From Alphaproteobacteria bacterium (lineage in GTDB: Bacteria > Pseudomonadota > Alphaproteobacteria > Rhodospirillales > WMHbin7): a stretch of 37,329 nt of DNA. This document shows, in pieces, positions 1-8,201 of this stretch. The DNA lies in NCBI GenBank assembly GCA_015232335.1, contig JADFZV010000033.1, forward strand, positions 1 to 37,329, read 5' to 3'. Each line of letters starts with the position of its first letter. The stretch's first letter is position 1. The notes under the pieces were generated by a model. The model had not been told where the DNA came from. It did not search any database and saw only the letters and a list, made by a program, of their open reading frames with translations. A program made the position numbers and the translations under genes.

Positions 1-219
1 CAGGTCGCGGGCACTCTTGCCAAGAAATGGCCCCGTCGCCCCCGTGGCAAAGCTGAGCTTGCCCGTCTCATCCATCTCGAACAAAAGATCGGCCCAGCAG
101 AAGGAAAGAGCCAGATAACGGTCGCGCTCGGGCCTTCCATTGGCCACAACCGTTGGGGGCAACGGCTTCGGCGCAGGAGCCTGCTTGGCAGAGGACGGGG
201 GGGCTACGGACGCATTCAT
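1..219 (-). CDS. N-terminal fragment of a probable PAS-type sensory/signalling protein (partial)
   Basis: The frame is open from an ATG at 219 to the window edge, giving 73 codons with no stop. The first ~30 residues are a Pro/Ala-rich, probably disordered leader. It is followed by a conserved-looking segment (RDRYLALSFCWADLLFEMD, then GKLSFATGATGPFLGKSARDL) that reads like the start of a PAS-like sensory domain: helix, acidic turn, then strand and 'G' loop. From memory, similar N-termini occur in PAS/EAL proteins of Rhodospirillales, but the fragment is too short to prove a family or an output domain. The next upstream ATG (230) is in another frame and soon reaches a stop, so 219 is the natural start. 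No strong Shine-Dalgarno is visible. That a gene is present is fairly sure; its function is a guess. Confidence 0.6.
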   Translation of the reverse strand, partial: MNASVAPPSSAKQAPAPKPLPPTVVANGRPERDRYLALSFCWADLLFEMDETGKLSFATGATGPFLGKSARDL

Positions 220-297
220 GTCAGGCCCATGTAACCCGTGAATCGCCATGCAAGCAAGCGATGAATCGTTATTAACCCTAATAATGTTGTGCTTAAA

Positions 298-2355
298 TTA
301 TCTTAGCGCCGCCTCGATATTTCCGCCATCGACCGTAACCACGCAGGCCGACGTTTTGGAGGCCAAAGCCAGATCGAGGAAAGCCTGCGCCACGTCCTCG
401 GCCGAGACCTCGCGGCCCAACAGATTTCCCGCCATATAATCGTTTTGCGAAACCCCCCTGGCCTTCGAACGCGAGGCGATCATGGCGTCGGTCAGCAGGC
501 CCGAGCGGATACGATCCGCATTGACTGCATTGGCGCGAATGCCCTCGCGGCCATGGTCCAGGGCATACTGGCGCATCAGGAACAAGGTGGCTGCCTTGGC
601 AAGGCCGTAGGGTCCGAAATCGCGTCCCGGATTCACCGCCTGCTTTGACGTGTTGTAAAGCAGACATCCCCCGGTGCCCTGTGCCCGAAACAAGGCCACG
701 GCCGCCTGCGATACGCGCTGATGCCCCCAGAAGTTCAACTCGAAGCTCTTTTGCAGAACGGACTCGTCAACAGTGCCGATGCGGCCCTGCCAGGCCGCCC
801 CCGCATTCGAAACCAGGATATCAAGCCCGCCATAAGTTCGCGCGATCTGGGTAAAGGCCGCCTGAATCGACGCCTTGTCGGTAACGTCGCAGGCCAATCC
901 CAGGCCCTTGACCTCTTTCGCCACGTCCTGGGCGGCCTTTGGATTAACATCCAACACCACCACTTCGGCGCCCGCTTTGGCGAAGGTCCGGGCCACGGCG
1001 GCTCCGATCCCTGAGCCTCCGCCAGTCACGGCAACGATCTGACGGGCCAGAGGCTTCTCAGCCCCCTTGCCCAGCTTGGCCTGTTCCAGCGACCAGTATT
1101 CCATGTCGAACAGCTTGGCCTTGGGAATGCTTTCAAACTTGCCCAGCGCCTGGGCATCCGTGATCACCGAAACCGCCGTCTCGGCCAGATCGGCGGCAAT
1201 CGAGGCCTCCTTCTTGGAGGCCCCCAGTCCGAACAGGCCCAGCCCCGGCACCAAAACGACGCGGGGCATCGAATCAAGCGGCGTCTTTTTGGGATTTGCC
1301 TTGGCGTTATGCTTCTCGACATAAGCTTGATAGCCTTTGGCGTAGCGCAAAACCTCCTTCTCGACGCCCTTTGCAAACACATCCAGCTTGCCCGCTTCAG
1401 GCGCAGGCGCCACCAGGGGCCAGCCCTTGATGCGAATGACATGATCGGGCGTTACCGTCCCCACCTGGGAAATGTGCGCCACGTCGCGCGCATTGACATA
1501 AGCAAGAATCTCCGCCGATGTGCGGAAATCCATCACCATGCGTTTGAAAGCGCCCTCGCCTCGATTGATCGCCACGGCACCGCGAAGGATCGGCGCCACG
1601 TCTTCCAAAGAAGCGATGTTGCGAGGCTGACGAGCCGGAACAAAGACGCGACTCTTCTTCTTGCGGGCTTGCGCCAGATAACGCTCGGCCATAGAGACGA
1701 AGCGGATATGGCGCTCATAAGCCTCCTCGGCCGTGGCGCCAAAGGTGAACAAGCCGTGCTTGAGCAGGACTAGACCCTGAACCTTGGGATTTGCTTCGAA
1801 AACCTGCTTGGCCTTCTTGGCCAGGGCGAATCCCGGCATGATGTAAGGCACCAGGGCCAAACGGTTTTTAAAGACCGACTCTGCATGCTTTGCCCCCTCG
1901 GGCTGGTCGGTCAGCGACAGAATGGCGTTGGCATGGCTGTGATCAATGAATTTATGCGGCAGAAAGGCATGCAGCAGGGTTTCCACAGAAGGATTGGGCG
2001 ATGAGGCGTCCAACAGATTGATGCGCTGGAAATTGACCATGTCCTCGTCGGACAACGACTTCAAGCCGGACAATTTCAAAAGGGGTTCCAGGCGCACGGC
2101 GGGCAGGCCCTGAGGTTCAATATTGCCCATATCCCAGCCAGAGCCCTTGACGCACAAGACATCGGTTTCCTGGCCACCACGCGGGCTCATCCGCGTCTTG
2201 ACCGAGGTATTGCCACCTCCATGCAGAACCAATTTCGGTTCCTGACCCAAAAGACGGGTGGTATAGACGCGCAAGGCCAAATCCTCATTGATGCCCTCTG
2301 CGCCATAGCGCGTCACGGCCTCTTTGGCTGCCTTATCCGACCACCGGCTCTTCAT
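298..2355 (-). CDS. Bifunctional class II aldolase / short-chain dehydrogenase
   Basis: The 685-residue product has two enzyme halves. The N-terminal half is a class II aldolase/adducin domain: HGGGNTSVK near residue 45 is the phosphate-binding loop, and a later HSHAN supplies metal-binding histidines. From about residue 435 a short-chain dehydrogenase begins, with VTGGGSGIGAAVA as the NAD(P)-binding loop, an SNAG motif, and YGLAK near residue 580 as the catalytic Tyr-x3-Lys. The architecture matches the RhaD-type aldolase/alcohol dehydrogenase fusions that cleave a sugar 1-phosphate to DHAP plus lactaldehyde and process the aldehyde; the exact substrate cannot be read here. The frame extends to a GTG at 2379, but an AAAGGG lies 6 nt before the ATG at 2355, so I chose 2355. 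It is transcribed divergently from phaA and is alone on its strand. Confidence 0.88.
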   Translation of the reverse strand: MKSRWSDKAAKEAVTRYGAEGINEDLALRVYTTRLLGQEPKLVLHGGGNTSVKTRMSPRGGQETDVLCVKGSGWDMGNIEPQGLPAVRLEPLLKLSGLKSLSDEDMVNFQRINLLDASSPNPSVETLLHAFLPHKFIDHSHANAILSLTDQPEGAKHAESVFKNRLALVPYIMPGFALAKKAKQVFEANPKVQGLVLLKHGLFTFGATAEEAYERHIRFVSMAERYLAQARKKKSRVFVPARQPRNIASLEDVAPILRGAVAINRGEGAFKRMVMDFRTSAEILAYVNARDVAHISQVGTVTPDHVIRIKGWPLVAPAPEAGKLDVFAKGVEKEVLRYAKGYQAYVEKHNAKANPKKTPLDSMPRVVLVPGLGLFGLGASKKEASIAADLAETAVSVITDAQALGKFESIPKAKLFDMEYWSLEQAKLGKGAEKPLARQIVAVTGGGSGIGAAVARTFAKAGAEVVVLDVNPKAAQDVAKEVKGLGLACDVTDKASIQAAFTQIARTYGGLDILVSNAGAAWQGRIGTVDESVLQKSFELNFWGHQRVSQAAVALFRAQGTGGCLLYNTSKQAVNPGRDFGPYGLAKAATLFLMRQYALDHGREGIRANAVNADRIRSGLLTDAMIASRSKARGVSQNDYMAGNLLGREVSAEDVAQAFLDLALASKTSACVVTVDGGNIEAALR

Positions 2356-2445
2356 CGCTTGCCCTTTCGTCATACGCACATATTCAGATCCCCGAATGAA
2401 CCATCCGTTTTATCGCCTAGCAAGCAGTTTCTGACAATTTGCGGG

Positions 2446-2474
2446 TTGACGGATGCAGAATGGGGGCCAATCTT
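2446..2474 (+). promoter_or_regulatory. Possible sigma70-like promoter of phaA
   Basis: A TTGACG hexamer (2446-2451) matches the -35 consensus at five of six positions. The best -10 at a 17-bp spacing is AATCTT (2469-2474), which matches only three of six. It lies 39 nt before the phaA ATG at 2513, in the gap shared with the divergent aldolase gene. The assignment rests mainly on the -35 element. Confidence 0.3.
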
Positions 2475-2512
2475 ACACTTTCGCCCGTTTCATACTTTCC
2501 GGAGACAGTTTC

Positions 2513-3688
2513 ATGACCGATATCGTCATCGCCGCCGCAGCCCGTACCGCCGTCGGCGCCTTTTCAGGCTCTCTTTCCGGCTTTCAGGCCGCCCAGTTGG
2601 GTGAAATCGCCATCCGCGAGGCGCTTGTTCGGGCGCGTGTCAATCCATCCGAGGTCGACGAGGTACTGATGGGCCAGATTCTAACGGCAGGCAACGGCAT
2701 GAACCCCGCCCGCCAGGCCGCCTTGAAGGCGGGCTTGAGCATCGAATCCTCGGCCCTTACGATCAATCAGGTCTGCGGCTCGGGCTTGCGTGCCGTCGCA
2801 CTTGGCATGCAGTCGCTGCTGGCTGGCGATTCGACCATCGTGGTCGCGGGTGGTCAGGAAAGCATGACCAATTCCCAGCATGCCGGTTATCTGCGCTCGG
2901 GCATCAAGATGGGACCGATGGGTTTCGTCGACACCATGATCGTGGACGGCCTGACCGACGTCTTCAACAATGTCCATATGGGCATCACCGCCGAAAACGT
3001 GGCCAAGGAATTCCAGATCAGCCGCGAGATGCAAGACGAATTCGCGCTGGCCAGCCAATTGAAGGCCGAAGCCGCCATCAAGGCCGGGCGCTTCAAAGAC
3101 GAGATCATCCCGGTAAAGATCATGGTCAAGAAGGAAGAAAAGACATTCGACACCGACGAGTTCGTGCGCCTGGGGGCGACCATGGAGGGCTTGCAGAAAC
3201 TGAAGCCCGCCTTTGCCAAGGACGGCACGGTTACGGCGGGCAATGCTTCCGGCATCAATGACGGCGGTGCTGCCACCGTTCTGATGACTGCCACCGAGGC
3301 GGCCAAGCGCGGCATCAAGCCCCTGGCTCGCATCGCAGGCTGGGCGACGGCCGGGGTTGATCCCAAGGTGATGGGCACCGGGCCGATCCCCGCCTCGCAG
3401 AAGGCCTTGAAAAAGGCAGGCTGGAAGGCCGAGGATCTGGATCTGATCGAGGCCAACGAAGCCTTCGCGGCCCAGGCCATCGCGGTCAATCAGGGCATGG
3501 GTTGGGATACCGCCAAGGTCAATGTGAATGGCGGCGCCATCGCCATCGGCCATCCTATCGGGGCCTCGGGCTGCCGCGTGCTGGTCACACTTCTGCACGA
3601 AATGGCCAAAAGGAATGCCAAGAAGGGCTTGGCCACCTTGTGCATCGGCGGCGGTATGGGTATCGCTCTTTGTGTCGAGCGCGCCTGA
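2513..3688 (+). CDS. phaA: Acetyl-CoA C-acetyltransferase (beta-ketothiolase)
   Basis: This 391-residue protein has the normal length of a biosynthetic thiolase, which condenses two acetyl-CoA into acetoacetyl-CoA, the first step of polyhydroxybutyrate synthesis. The catalytic residues are visible: Cys88 in NQVCGSGLRAV, His347 in GHPIGASG and Cys377 in LCIGGGMG. The frame is open back to 2453, but GGAGA at 2501-2505 sits just before the ATG at 2513, and the product then begins MTDIVIAAAARTAVG as thiolases do. phaB follows 46 nt downstream on the same strand, so the two should be co-transcribed. No PHB synthase (phaC) gene is in the window. Confidence 0.96.
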   Translation: MTDIVIAAAARTAVGAFSGSLSGFQAAQLGEIAIREALVRARVNPSEVDEVLMGQILTAGNGMNPARQAALKAGLSIESSALTINQVCGSGLRAVALGMQSLLAGDSTIVVAGGQESMTNSQHAGYLRSGIKMGPMGFVDTMIVDGLTDVFNNVHMGITAENVAKEFQISREMQDEFALASQLKAEAAIKAGRFKDEIIPVKIMVKKEEKTFDTDEFVRLGATMEGLQKLKPAFAKDGTVTAGNASGINDGGAATVLMTATEAAKRGIKPLARIAGWATAGVDPKVMGTGPIPASQKALKKAGWKAEDLDLIEANEAFAAQAIAVNQGMGWDTAKVNVNGGAIAIGHPIGASGCRVLVTLLHEMAKRNAKKGLATLCIGGGMGIALCVERA

Positions 3689-3734
3689 ATTTTAAATGAG
3701 CGCCCTACGAAGGGCAAAACGGGGAGTTCTTAAT

Positions 3735-4460
3735 ATGACAGGACGCATCGCACTGGTATCGGGCGGAACGCGCGGCATCGGCCGCTCTATCTCTGAAACG
3801 TTGAAATCGGCAGGCTACCGTGTTGTCGCCAATTATTTCGGCAATTCCGAGGCCGCACAGCGCTTTACCGAGGAGACCGGCATTCCCCACTACCGTTTCA
3901 ACGTCGCCGATTTCGGCGAGTGCAAGGCGGGCGTCGAAAAGATCGTCCATGAGGTCGGCCCCATCGAGGTTCTGGTCAACAATGCAGGCATCACCCGGGA
4001 CGGAACGCTGCACAAGATGGATTATGAAAGCTGGGAAGACGTGATTCACACCAATCTTACCAGTTGCTTCAATCTGTGCCGTCTGGTCATCGATTCCATG
4101 CGCGACCGCGGCTTCGGGCGCATCGTCAATATCGGCTCGATCAACGGTCAGGCCGGACAGTACGGCCAGGTCAATTACGCCGCCGCCAAATCGGGCATTC
4201 ACGGCTTCACCAAGGCGCTGGCTCAGGAAGGGGCGGCCAAGGGCATCACGGTCAACGCCATCGCCCCCGGCTATGTCGATACCGACATGGTGCGCTCGGT
4301 GCCGCATCACGTTCTGGAAAAGATCATCGCCAGAATTCCCACGGGCCGCCTGGGCCGGGCCGAGGACATCGCCAGGGGCGTGATGTTCCTGGTGGCCGAC
4401 GATGCCGATTTCATCACCGGTTCGACCCTGTCCATCAATGGCGGGCAGCACATGTACTGA
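3735..4460 (+). CDS. phaB: Acetoacetyl-CoA reductase
   Basis: The 241-residue short-chain dehydrogenase reduces acetoacetyl-CoA to (R)-3-hydroxybutyryl-CoA with NADPH. It has the cofactor loop GGTRGIGRS (residues 10-18), NNAG (82-85), Ser135 in the NIGSINGQAGQ segment, and the Tyr148-x3-Lys152 pair in YAAAKSG. The NIGSINGQAGQYGQVNYAAAK stretch and the C-terminal SINGGQHMY are typical of PhaB rather than FabG. GGGGAG at 3721-3726 precedes the ATG at 3735 by 8 nt, which fixes this start over the longer frame from 3696. It pairs with phaA upstream, and asnB starts 12 nt downstream. Confidence 0.95.
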   Translation: MTGRIALVSGGTRGIGRSISETLKSAGYRVVANYFGNSEAAQRFTEETGIPHYRFNVADFGECKAGVEKIVHEVGPIEVLVNNAGITRDGTLHKMDYESWEDVIHTNLTSCFNLCRLVIDSMRDRGFGRIVNIGSINGQAGQYGQVNYAAAKSGIHGFTKALAQEGAAKGITVNAIAPGYVDTDMVRSVPHHVLEKIIARIPTGRLGRAEDIARGVMFLVADDADFITGSTLSINGGQHMY

Positions 4461-4472
4461 CGCCAGCGCTCC

Positions 4473-6206
4473 ATGTGCGGCATCGCCGGTCTTTTCTCGT
4501 TCGCCTCCAACGTCCCACCGGTCGATGCGGGTGAATTGGAGTGTCTGCGCGACTCCATGATCGCCAGGGGCCCCGACGGCTTCGGCGTATGGAGTCACCC
4601 CGAGGGCAAGATCGGGCTGGCGCACCGCCGCCTAGCCATCATCGATCTCAATCCCACCGGGGCCCAGCCCATGGCCTCGGCGGACGGCAGGCTGGTCATC
4701 AGCTTTAACGGCGAAATCTATAACTACCGCGAGCTGCGCGCTGAGTTGGAGGCCAAGGGCTGCCGCTTTGTCTCGCACAGCGATACCGAAGTGCTGCTGC
4801 ATCTCTATGACCAGGACGGCCCGGCGATGCTCGAGCGCCTGAAGGGCATGTTCGCCTTTGCGCTTTGGGACGAAGCAAGGCAGGGATTGTTCCTGGCCCG
4901 CGATGCCTTCGGCATCAAGCCGCTCTACATCGCCAGGCAAGCGGGGCGGATCGCCTTTGCCTCGCAGGTCAAGGCTCTACTGACCCTGCCCTGGATTGAC
5001 AAGCGGCCCGAGCCCGCAGGGCATGCCGGATTCTTTCTGTGGGGCCATGTGCCCGAACCCTATACGCTTTACAAATCCATTCGCAGCCTGGCACCCGGCG
5101 CCTGCCTATGGATCGACGCTGAAGGCAAGGAAAGGGCGGAGACCTGGTTTGATCCAGCCGCCGCCATGTCGACTGCTGCAAAAGCCACCCTATCCCTGGC
5201 CGACGCGTTAAGGGAGTCGGTCAAGCGCCATCTGGAAGCCGACGTGCCGGTGGGCCTGTTCCTCTCGGCCGGGCGCGATTCGGCGACCGTGGCGGCACTC
5301 GCCTGCGAAATCGGCGAGGCGGCACAGATCGACGCGCTGACCCTGGGCTTTGCCGAACTGGCGGGATCACCCGCCGACGAGGTGCCGACGGCCAGGCTTC
5401 TGGCCCGGCATCTGGGCGTTCGCCACACCGTCCGCCATATCGAAGAAGAGGAGTTTCACGCCTGGCGCGGCCAGATTCTTGCGGATATGGACCAGCCCAG
5501 CATTGATGGCGTGAATAGCTGGCTGATCGCCCGGATGGCGCGCGAACTGGGACTCAAGGTGGCGCTGTCAGGCGTGGGCGGCGACGAGATGTTCGCGGGC
5601 TACGACACCTTCACCCAGGTTCCCGCCCTGGCCGAACGCCTGGCCTGGGCACAGAACTGGCCAGGGCTGGGCAGAGCCTTCCGCCGTTCCCTGGCACCCT
5701 GGATTGGCGCGCTGACATCGCCCAAGGCGGCGGGACTGCTGGAATATGGCGGCACACTGGCCGGGGCCTATCTTCTGAAGCGCGGATTGTTCATGCCCTG
5801 GGAACTGCCCGGCCTGATCGGCGAGCGGATGGCAAGCGACGGACTGGAGGAATTGGCCGTGCTGAAGCATCTGGGCGAAAGCCTCAGAGGGTTGAGGACT
5901 GACCGCGAGCGCATGACGGGGCTGGAAATCGGCAATTACCTGAAGAACCAGTTGCTGCGCGACACCGACTGGGCGGGCATGGCCCACGGCCTTGAAATCA
6001 GGACGCCCCTGGTCGATGTCGCTCTGTTCGAAAATCTGCTGCCGCTTCGGGCTTCAAAAGCCGATATGGCGGCCACCCCCAAACGCGCCCTGCCGCCCGA
6101 AATCCTGCATCGGAAGAAAAGCGGATTCAGCGTCCCCGTGGTGCGCTGGATGGGCGAAACCAGCTATCGCGGCTGGGCAAAAGCGGTGCATGGGGCGTTC
6201 GTTTAG
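4473..6206 (+). CDS. asnB: Asparagine synthase (glutamine-hydrolysing)
   Basis: This 577-residue protein has two domains. The N-terminal Ntn-type glutaminase starts MCGIAGLF, so Cys2 is the nucleophile once Met is removed, and carries RGPDGFG, FNGEIYNY and SDTEVLL. The C-terminal ATP-dependent synthase has SGVGGDEMFAGY and HGLEIRTPLVD. The PP-loop at residues 265-270 reads S-A-G-R-D-S instead of the usual S-G-G-x-D-S; such variants occur in AsnB relatives of polysaccharide clusters, so the acceptor need not be aspartate. It starts 12 nt after phaB with no clear Shine-Dalgarno, which suggests translational coupling in a phaA-phaB-asnB transcript. Amidotransferase chemistry is well supported; a housekeeping role in asparagine supply is less certain. 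Confidence 0.88.
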   Translation: MCGIAGLFSFASNVPPVDAGELECLRDSMIARGPDGFGVWSHPEGKIGLAHRRLAIIDLNPTGAQPMASADGRLVISFNGEIYNYRELRAELEAKGCRFVSHSDTEVLLHLYDQDGPAMLERLKGMFAFALWDEARQGLFLARDAFGIKPLYIARQAGRIAFASQVKALLTLPWIDKRPEPAGHAGFFLWGHVPEPYTLYKSIRSLAPGACLWIDAEGKERAETWFDPAAAMSTAAKATLSLADALRESVKRHLEADVPVGLFLSAGRDSATVAALACEIGEAAQIDALTLGFAELAGSPADEVPTARLLARHLGVRHTVRHIEEEEFHAWRGQILADMDQPSIDGVNSWLIARMARELGLKVALSGVGGDEMFAGYDTFTQVPALAERLAWAQNWPGLGRAFRRSLAPWIGALTSPKAAGLLEYGGTLAGAYLLKRGLFMPWELPGLIGERMASDGLEELAVLKHLGESLRGLRTDRERMTGLEIGNYLKNQLLRDTDWAGMAHGLEIRTPLVDVALFENLLPLRASKADMAATPKRALPPEILHRKKSGFSVPVVRWMGETSYRGWAKAVHGAFV

Positions 6207-6210
6207 GCGC

Positions 6211-6269
6211 TTATCAGAGGGAGACGGGGTCAGGTCTTGATTATCAAGGGAGACGGGGTCAGGTCTTGA
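6211..6269. repeat. Tandem direct repeat (30 bp and 29 bp copies)
   Basis: Two adjacent copies lie at 6211-6240 and 6241-6269. They are identical apart from one extra base in the first copy, after TTATCA. Both contain the core GGGGTCAGGTCTTGA. They begin five bases after the asnB stop, and the second copy runs into the long inverted repeat that follows. Confidence 0.95.
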
Positions 6270-6342
6270 TTGTTTCCTATTTTTTCACGCGGCCTAAGTC
6301 AGCAAAACGGCAAAAATAGGAAACAATCAAGACCTGACCCCG
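6254..6342. repeat. Perfect 31-bp inverted repeat with 27-nt loop (REP/RAYT-like palindrome)
   Basis: The arms at 6254-6284 and 6312-6342 are exact reverse complements of 31 bp, each containing the GGGGTCAGGTCTTGATT core and a T-rich (or A-rich) end next to the loop. A transcript from either side would form a very stable stem between the convergent asnB and UDP-glucuronate decarboxylase genes, so it may work as a bidirectional terminator. The core resembles, from memory, the intergenic motif seen beside REP-associated tyrosine transposases in many Proteobacteria. No transposase is in the window, so this would be a non-autonomous copy. Confidence 0.93.
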
Positions 6343-6361
6343 CACTCATGACCCCGCACTC
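6335..6361. repeat. 13-bp direct repeat at the edge of the palindrome
   Basis: TGACCCCGCACTC occurs at 6335-6347 and again at 6349-6361, one base apart. The first copy overlaps the outer end of the inverted repeat; the second abuts the stop codon of the minus-strand gene (6362-6364). It looks like partial duplication of the element end. Confidence 0.85.
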
Positions 6362-7303
6362 CTACAGAACCCCCTTGAAATAGGCGATGGTGCGCGAAAG
6401 CCCCTCTTCCAGCCCCACCTTGGGTTCCCAGCCCAACTTGCCCTTGGCCTGGGTGATATCCGGACAGCGCTGAAGGGGATCGTCAGTCGGCAGCGGCTTG
6501 AATTCCAGTTTCGACGACGACTTGGTAAGCCGAATCACCATCTCGGCCAGTTCAAGCATGGTGAACTCGCCGGGATTGCCCAGATTCATCGGCCCCGTCA
6601 CCTCGTCGGGGGCGGCCATCAGGCGCACGAAGCCCTCGATCAGATCATCGACATAGCAGAAGCTGCGGGTCTGCTGGCCGGTGCCGTAGATGGTGATCGG
6701 ATGGCCGGAAAGTGCTTGGACAATGAAGTTGGAAACCACGCGGCCGTCGTTGGGATGCATGCGCGGCCCATAGGTATTGAAGATGCGCGCCACGCGGATG
6801 CGCAGATTGTGCTGGCGCTTGTAGTCGAAGAACAGGGTTTCGGCGCAGCGCTTGCCTTCGTCGTAACAGGCCCTGGGGCCGATGGGGTTCACATTGCCGC
6901 GATAGCTTTCCGGCTGCGGGTGGATGTCGGGGTCGCCGTAAACCTCGCTGGTCGAGGCCTGGAAGATCTTGGCCCGCGTGCGCTTGGCCAGCCCCAGCAT
7001 GTTGATGGCGCCATGCACACTGGTCTTGGTGGTCTGCACGGGATCGAACTGGTAATGGATCGGCGAGGCCGGGCAGGCCAGATTGTAGATCTCGTCCACC
7101 TCGACATAGAGGGGAAAGGTCACGTCATGGCGCATCAGCTCGAATCGGGGATTGGCAAAGAGATGGGCCACGTTCTGGCGCCGACCCGTGAAATAGTTGT
7201 CGACGCACAACACTTCGGCCCCGTCATTGGCCAGACGCTCGCACAGATGCGAGCCCAGGAATCCGGCCCCGCCGGTAATCAGTATGCGCTTGCCGGGATA
7301 CAT
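6362..7303 (-). CDS. UDP-glucuronate decarboxylase / NAD-dependent epimerase-dehydratase
   Basis: The 313-residue extended short-chain dehydrogenase has the NAD loop GGAGFLG at residues 11-17, the STSEVYGDP segment around residues 117-125, and the catalytic Tyr147-x3-Lys151 in [34 protein letters not shown] and [10 protein letters not shown] are characteristic of UDP-xylose synthases, which turn UDP-glucuronate into UDP-xylose for surface glycans. AAAGGATGGG lies just upstream of the ATG. It is transcribed 49 nt after the phosphoesterase on the same strand, so they may share a transcript. Other nucleotide-sugar dehydratases of this family are possible but fit less well. Confidence 0.87.
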   Translation of the reverse strand: MYPGKRILITGGAGFLGSHLCERLANDGAEVLCVDNYFTGRRQNVAHLFANPRFELMRHDVTFPLYVEVDEIYNLACPASPIHYQFDPVQTTKTSVHGAINMLGLAKRTRAKIFQASTSEVYGDPDIHPQPESYRGNVNPIGPRACYDEGKRCAETLFFDYKRQHNLRIRVARIFNTYGPRMHPNDGRVVSNFIVQALSGHPITIYGTGQQTRSFCYVDDLIEGFVRLMAAPDEVTGPMNLGNPGEFTMLELAEMVIRLTKSSSKLEFKPLPTDDPLQRCPDITQAKGKLGWEPKVGLEEGLSRTIAYFKGVL

Positions 7304-7352
7304 CGGCCCATCCTTTGTTGGAAAGTCAGACCGGAACCTAACAGATTCAAAT

Positions 7353-8090
7353 CTATGTGTGAAGAATCCAACGCCGTTCGCCCTCCAGCCCCACGGCGGT
7401 CAGGGTGCCGGTCCGCCAGGCGCCGGTATCGATTCCGATGCGGTTGGGGTGCAATTCCGGCTCGAAAGTCACCGTATGGCCGTGAACCACCAGCTTCCCA
7501 TGAGAGCCCTTGCTATCCAGGAAACTGTCTCGAATCCACATCATATCTTCGGGCACTTGGTGGGAAAGCGCCACCCCTGGGCGCAGGCCGGCATGGACGC
7601 ACACCACCCCGCCATCAACATGCTTGAAGGGCATATCCTCGATGAACTGCCGTTCCTCATCAGAAAGGCGCCTTGCAAAATCAGCATGCAACCCTTTGAT
7701 TTCCTTTGAATCAATAATGGCGGGCAGGTCCACATCCCAACTCGCCAGGGTCTGGGCGCCGCCATTTAGCAAAATCCACTCGAACCCGCCATGAAGCGGA
7801 TGATCAAGAAAGCGCAACAGCATGTCCTCGTGATTGCCCCTCAGGCACACCATCTGCTCGACTCCGCTGGGAGGAGAGCCCATCAGGCGGCGGACCACAC
7901 CCCGCGAATCGGGCCCGCGATCAACATAATCGCCCAAAAAGACGATCTTGGTCCTAGCCGCAGGGCTTCTCCTGGCGTCCCGGGCGATGCGGGTCAGCAG
8001 CCTGTCCAAGAGGTCGGGGCGCCCGTGGATATCCCCCACGGCATAAAGGCGCGTGCCGGGACTGGGGCTGAAACGCTTGGCGTGTGGCAT
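7353..8090 (-). CDS. Metallophosphoesterase (PPP-type serine/threonine phosphatase family)
   Basis: The 245-residue protein shows the three metal-binding blocks of calcineurin-like phosphatases in order: GDIHGR (19-24), GDYVDRG (53-59) and GNHED (85-89). Later metal-binding histidines lie in [11 protein letters not shown] and VVHGHTV. Length and the C-terminal [21 protein letters not shown] resemble bacterial PrpA/phage-lambda type phosphatases and ApaH-like enzymes, which act on phosphoproteins or nucleotides in the cytoplasm. The substrate cannot be assigned. The ATG at 8090 directly follows an AGAGGAG with no spacer, so a slightly later start is possible, although no other in-frame ATG occurs before the first motif. 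Confidence 0.85.
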   Translation of the reverse strand: MPHAKRFSPSPGTRLYAVGDIHGRPDLLDRLLTRIARDARRSPAARTKIVFLGDYVDRGPDSRGVVRRLMGSPPSGVEQMVCLRGNHEDMLLRFLDHPLHGGFEWILLNGGAQTLASWDVDLPAIIDSKEIKGLHADFARRLSDEERQFIEDMPFKHVDGGVVCVHAGLRPGVALSHQVPEDMMWIRDSFLDSKGSHGKLVVHGHTVTFEPELHPNRIGIDTGAWRTGTLTAVGLEGERRWILHT

Positions 8091-8201
8091 CTCCTCTGGT
8101 TCCTAACCCAAGTGGATGATATGTCTTAAACAAGACCCGAATTAATCATATCTTATCGCTTCGCCAACAAAATTGATAGATTAGGGAGATTATAGATAGC
8201 G

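Noticed and set aside
2681..3598. Long minus-strand open frame (305 codons) opposite phaA
   Set aside because: It lies wholly inside a well-supported thiolase gene, has low-complexity composition and no motif; it is a shadow of phaA codon bias. The same applies to the long frames opposite phaB, cobN and dctM.
3702..3717. Possible hairpin between phaA and phaB (GCCCT, four-base loop, AGGGC)
   Set aside because: The stem is only five bases and no T-run follows; not convincing as a terminator or regulatory element.
8123..8136. Small dyad (GTCTT-AAAC-AAGAC) in the gap between the phosphoesterase and the first EAL-like gene
   Set aside because: A five-base stem is too short to call an operator or terminator without comparison to other genomes.
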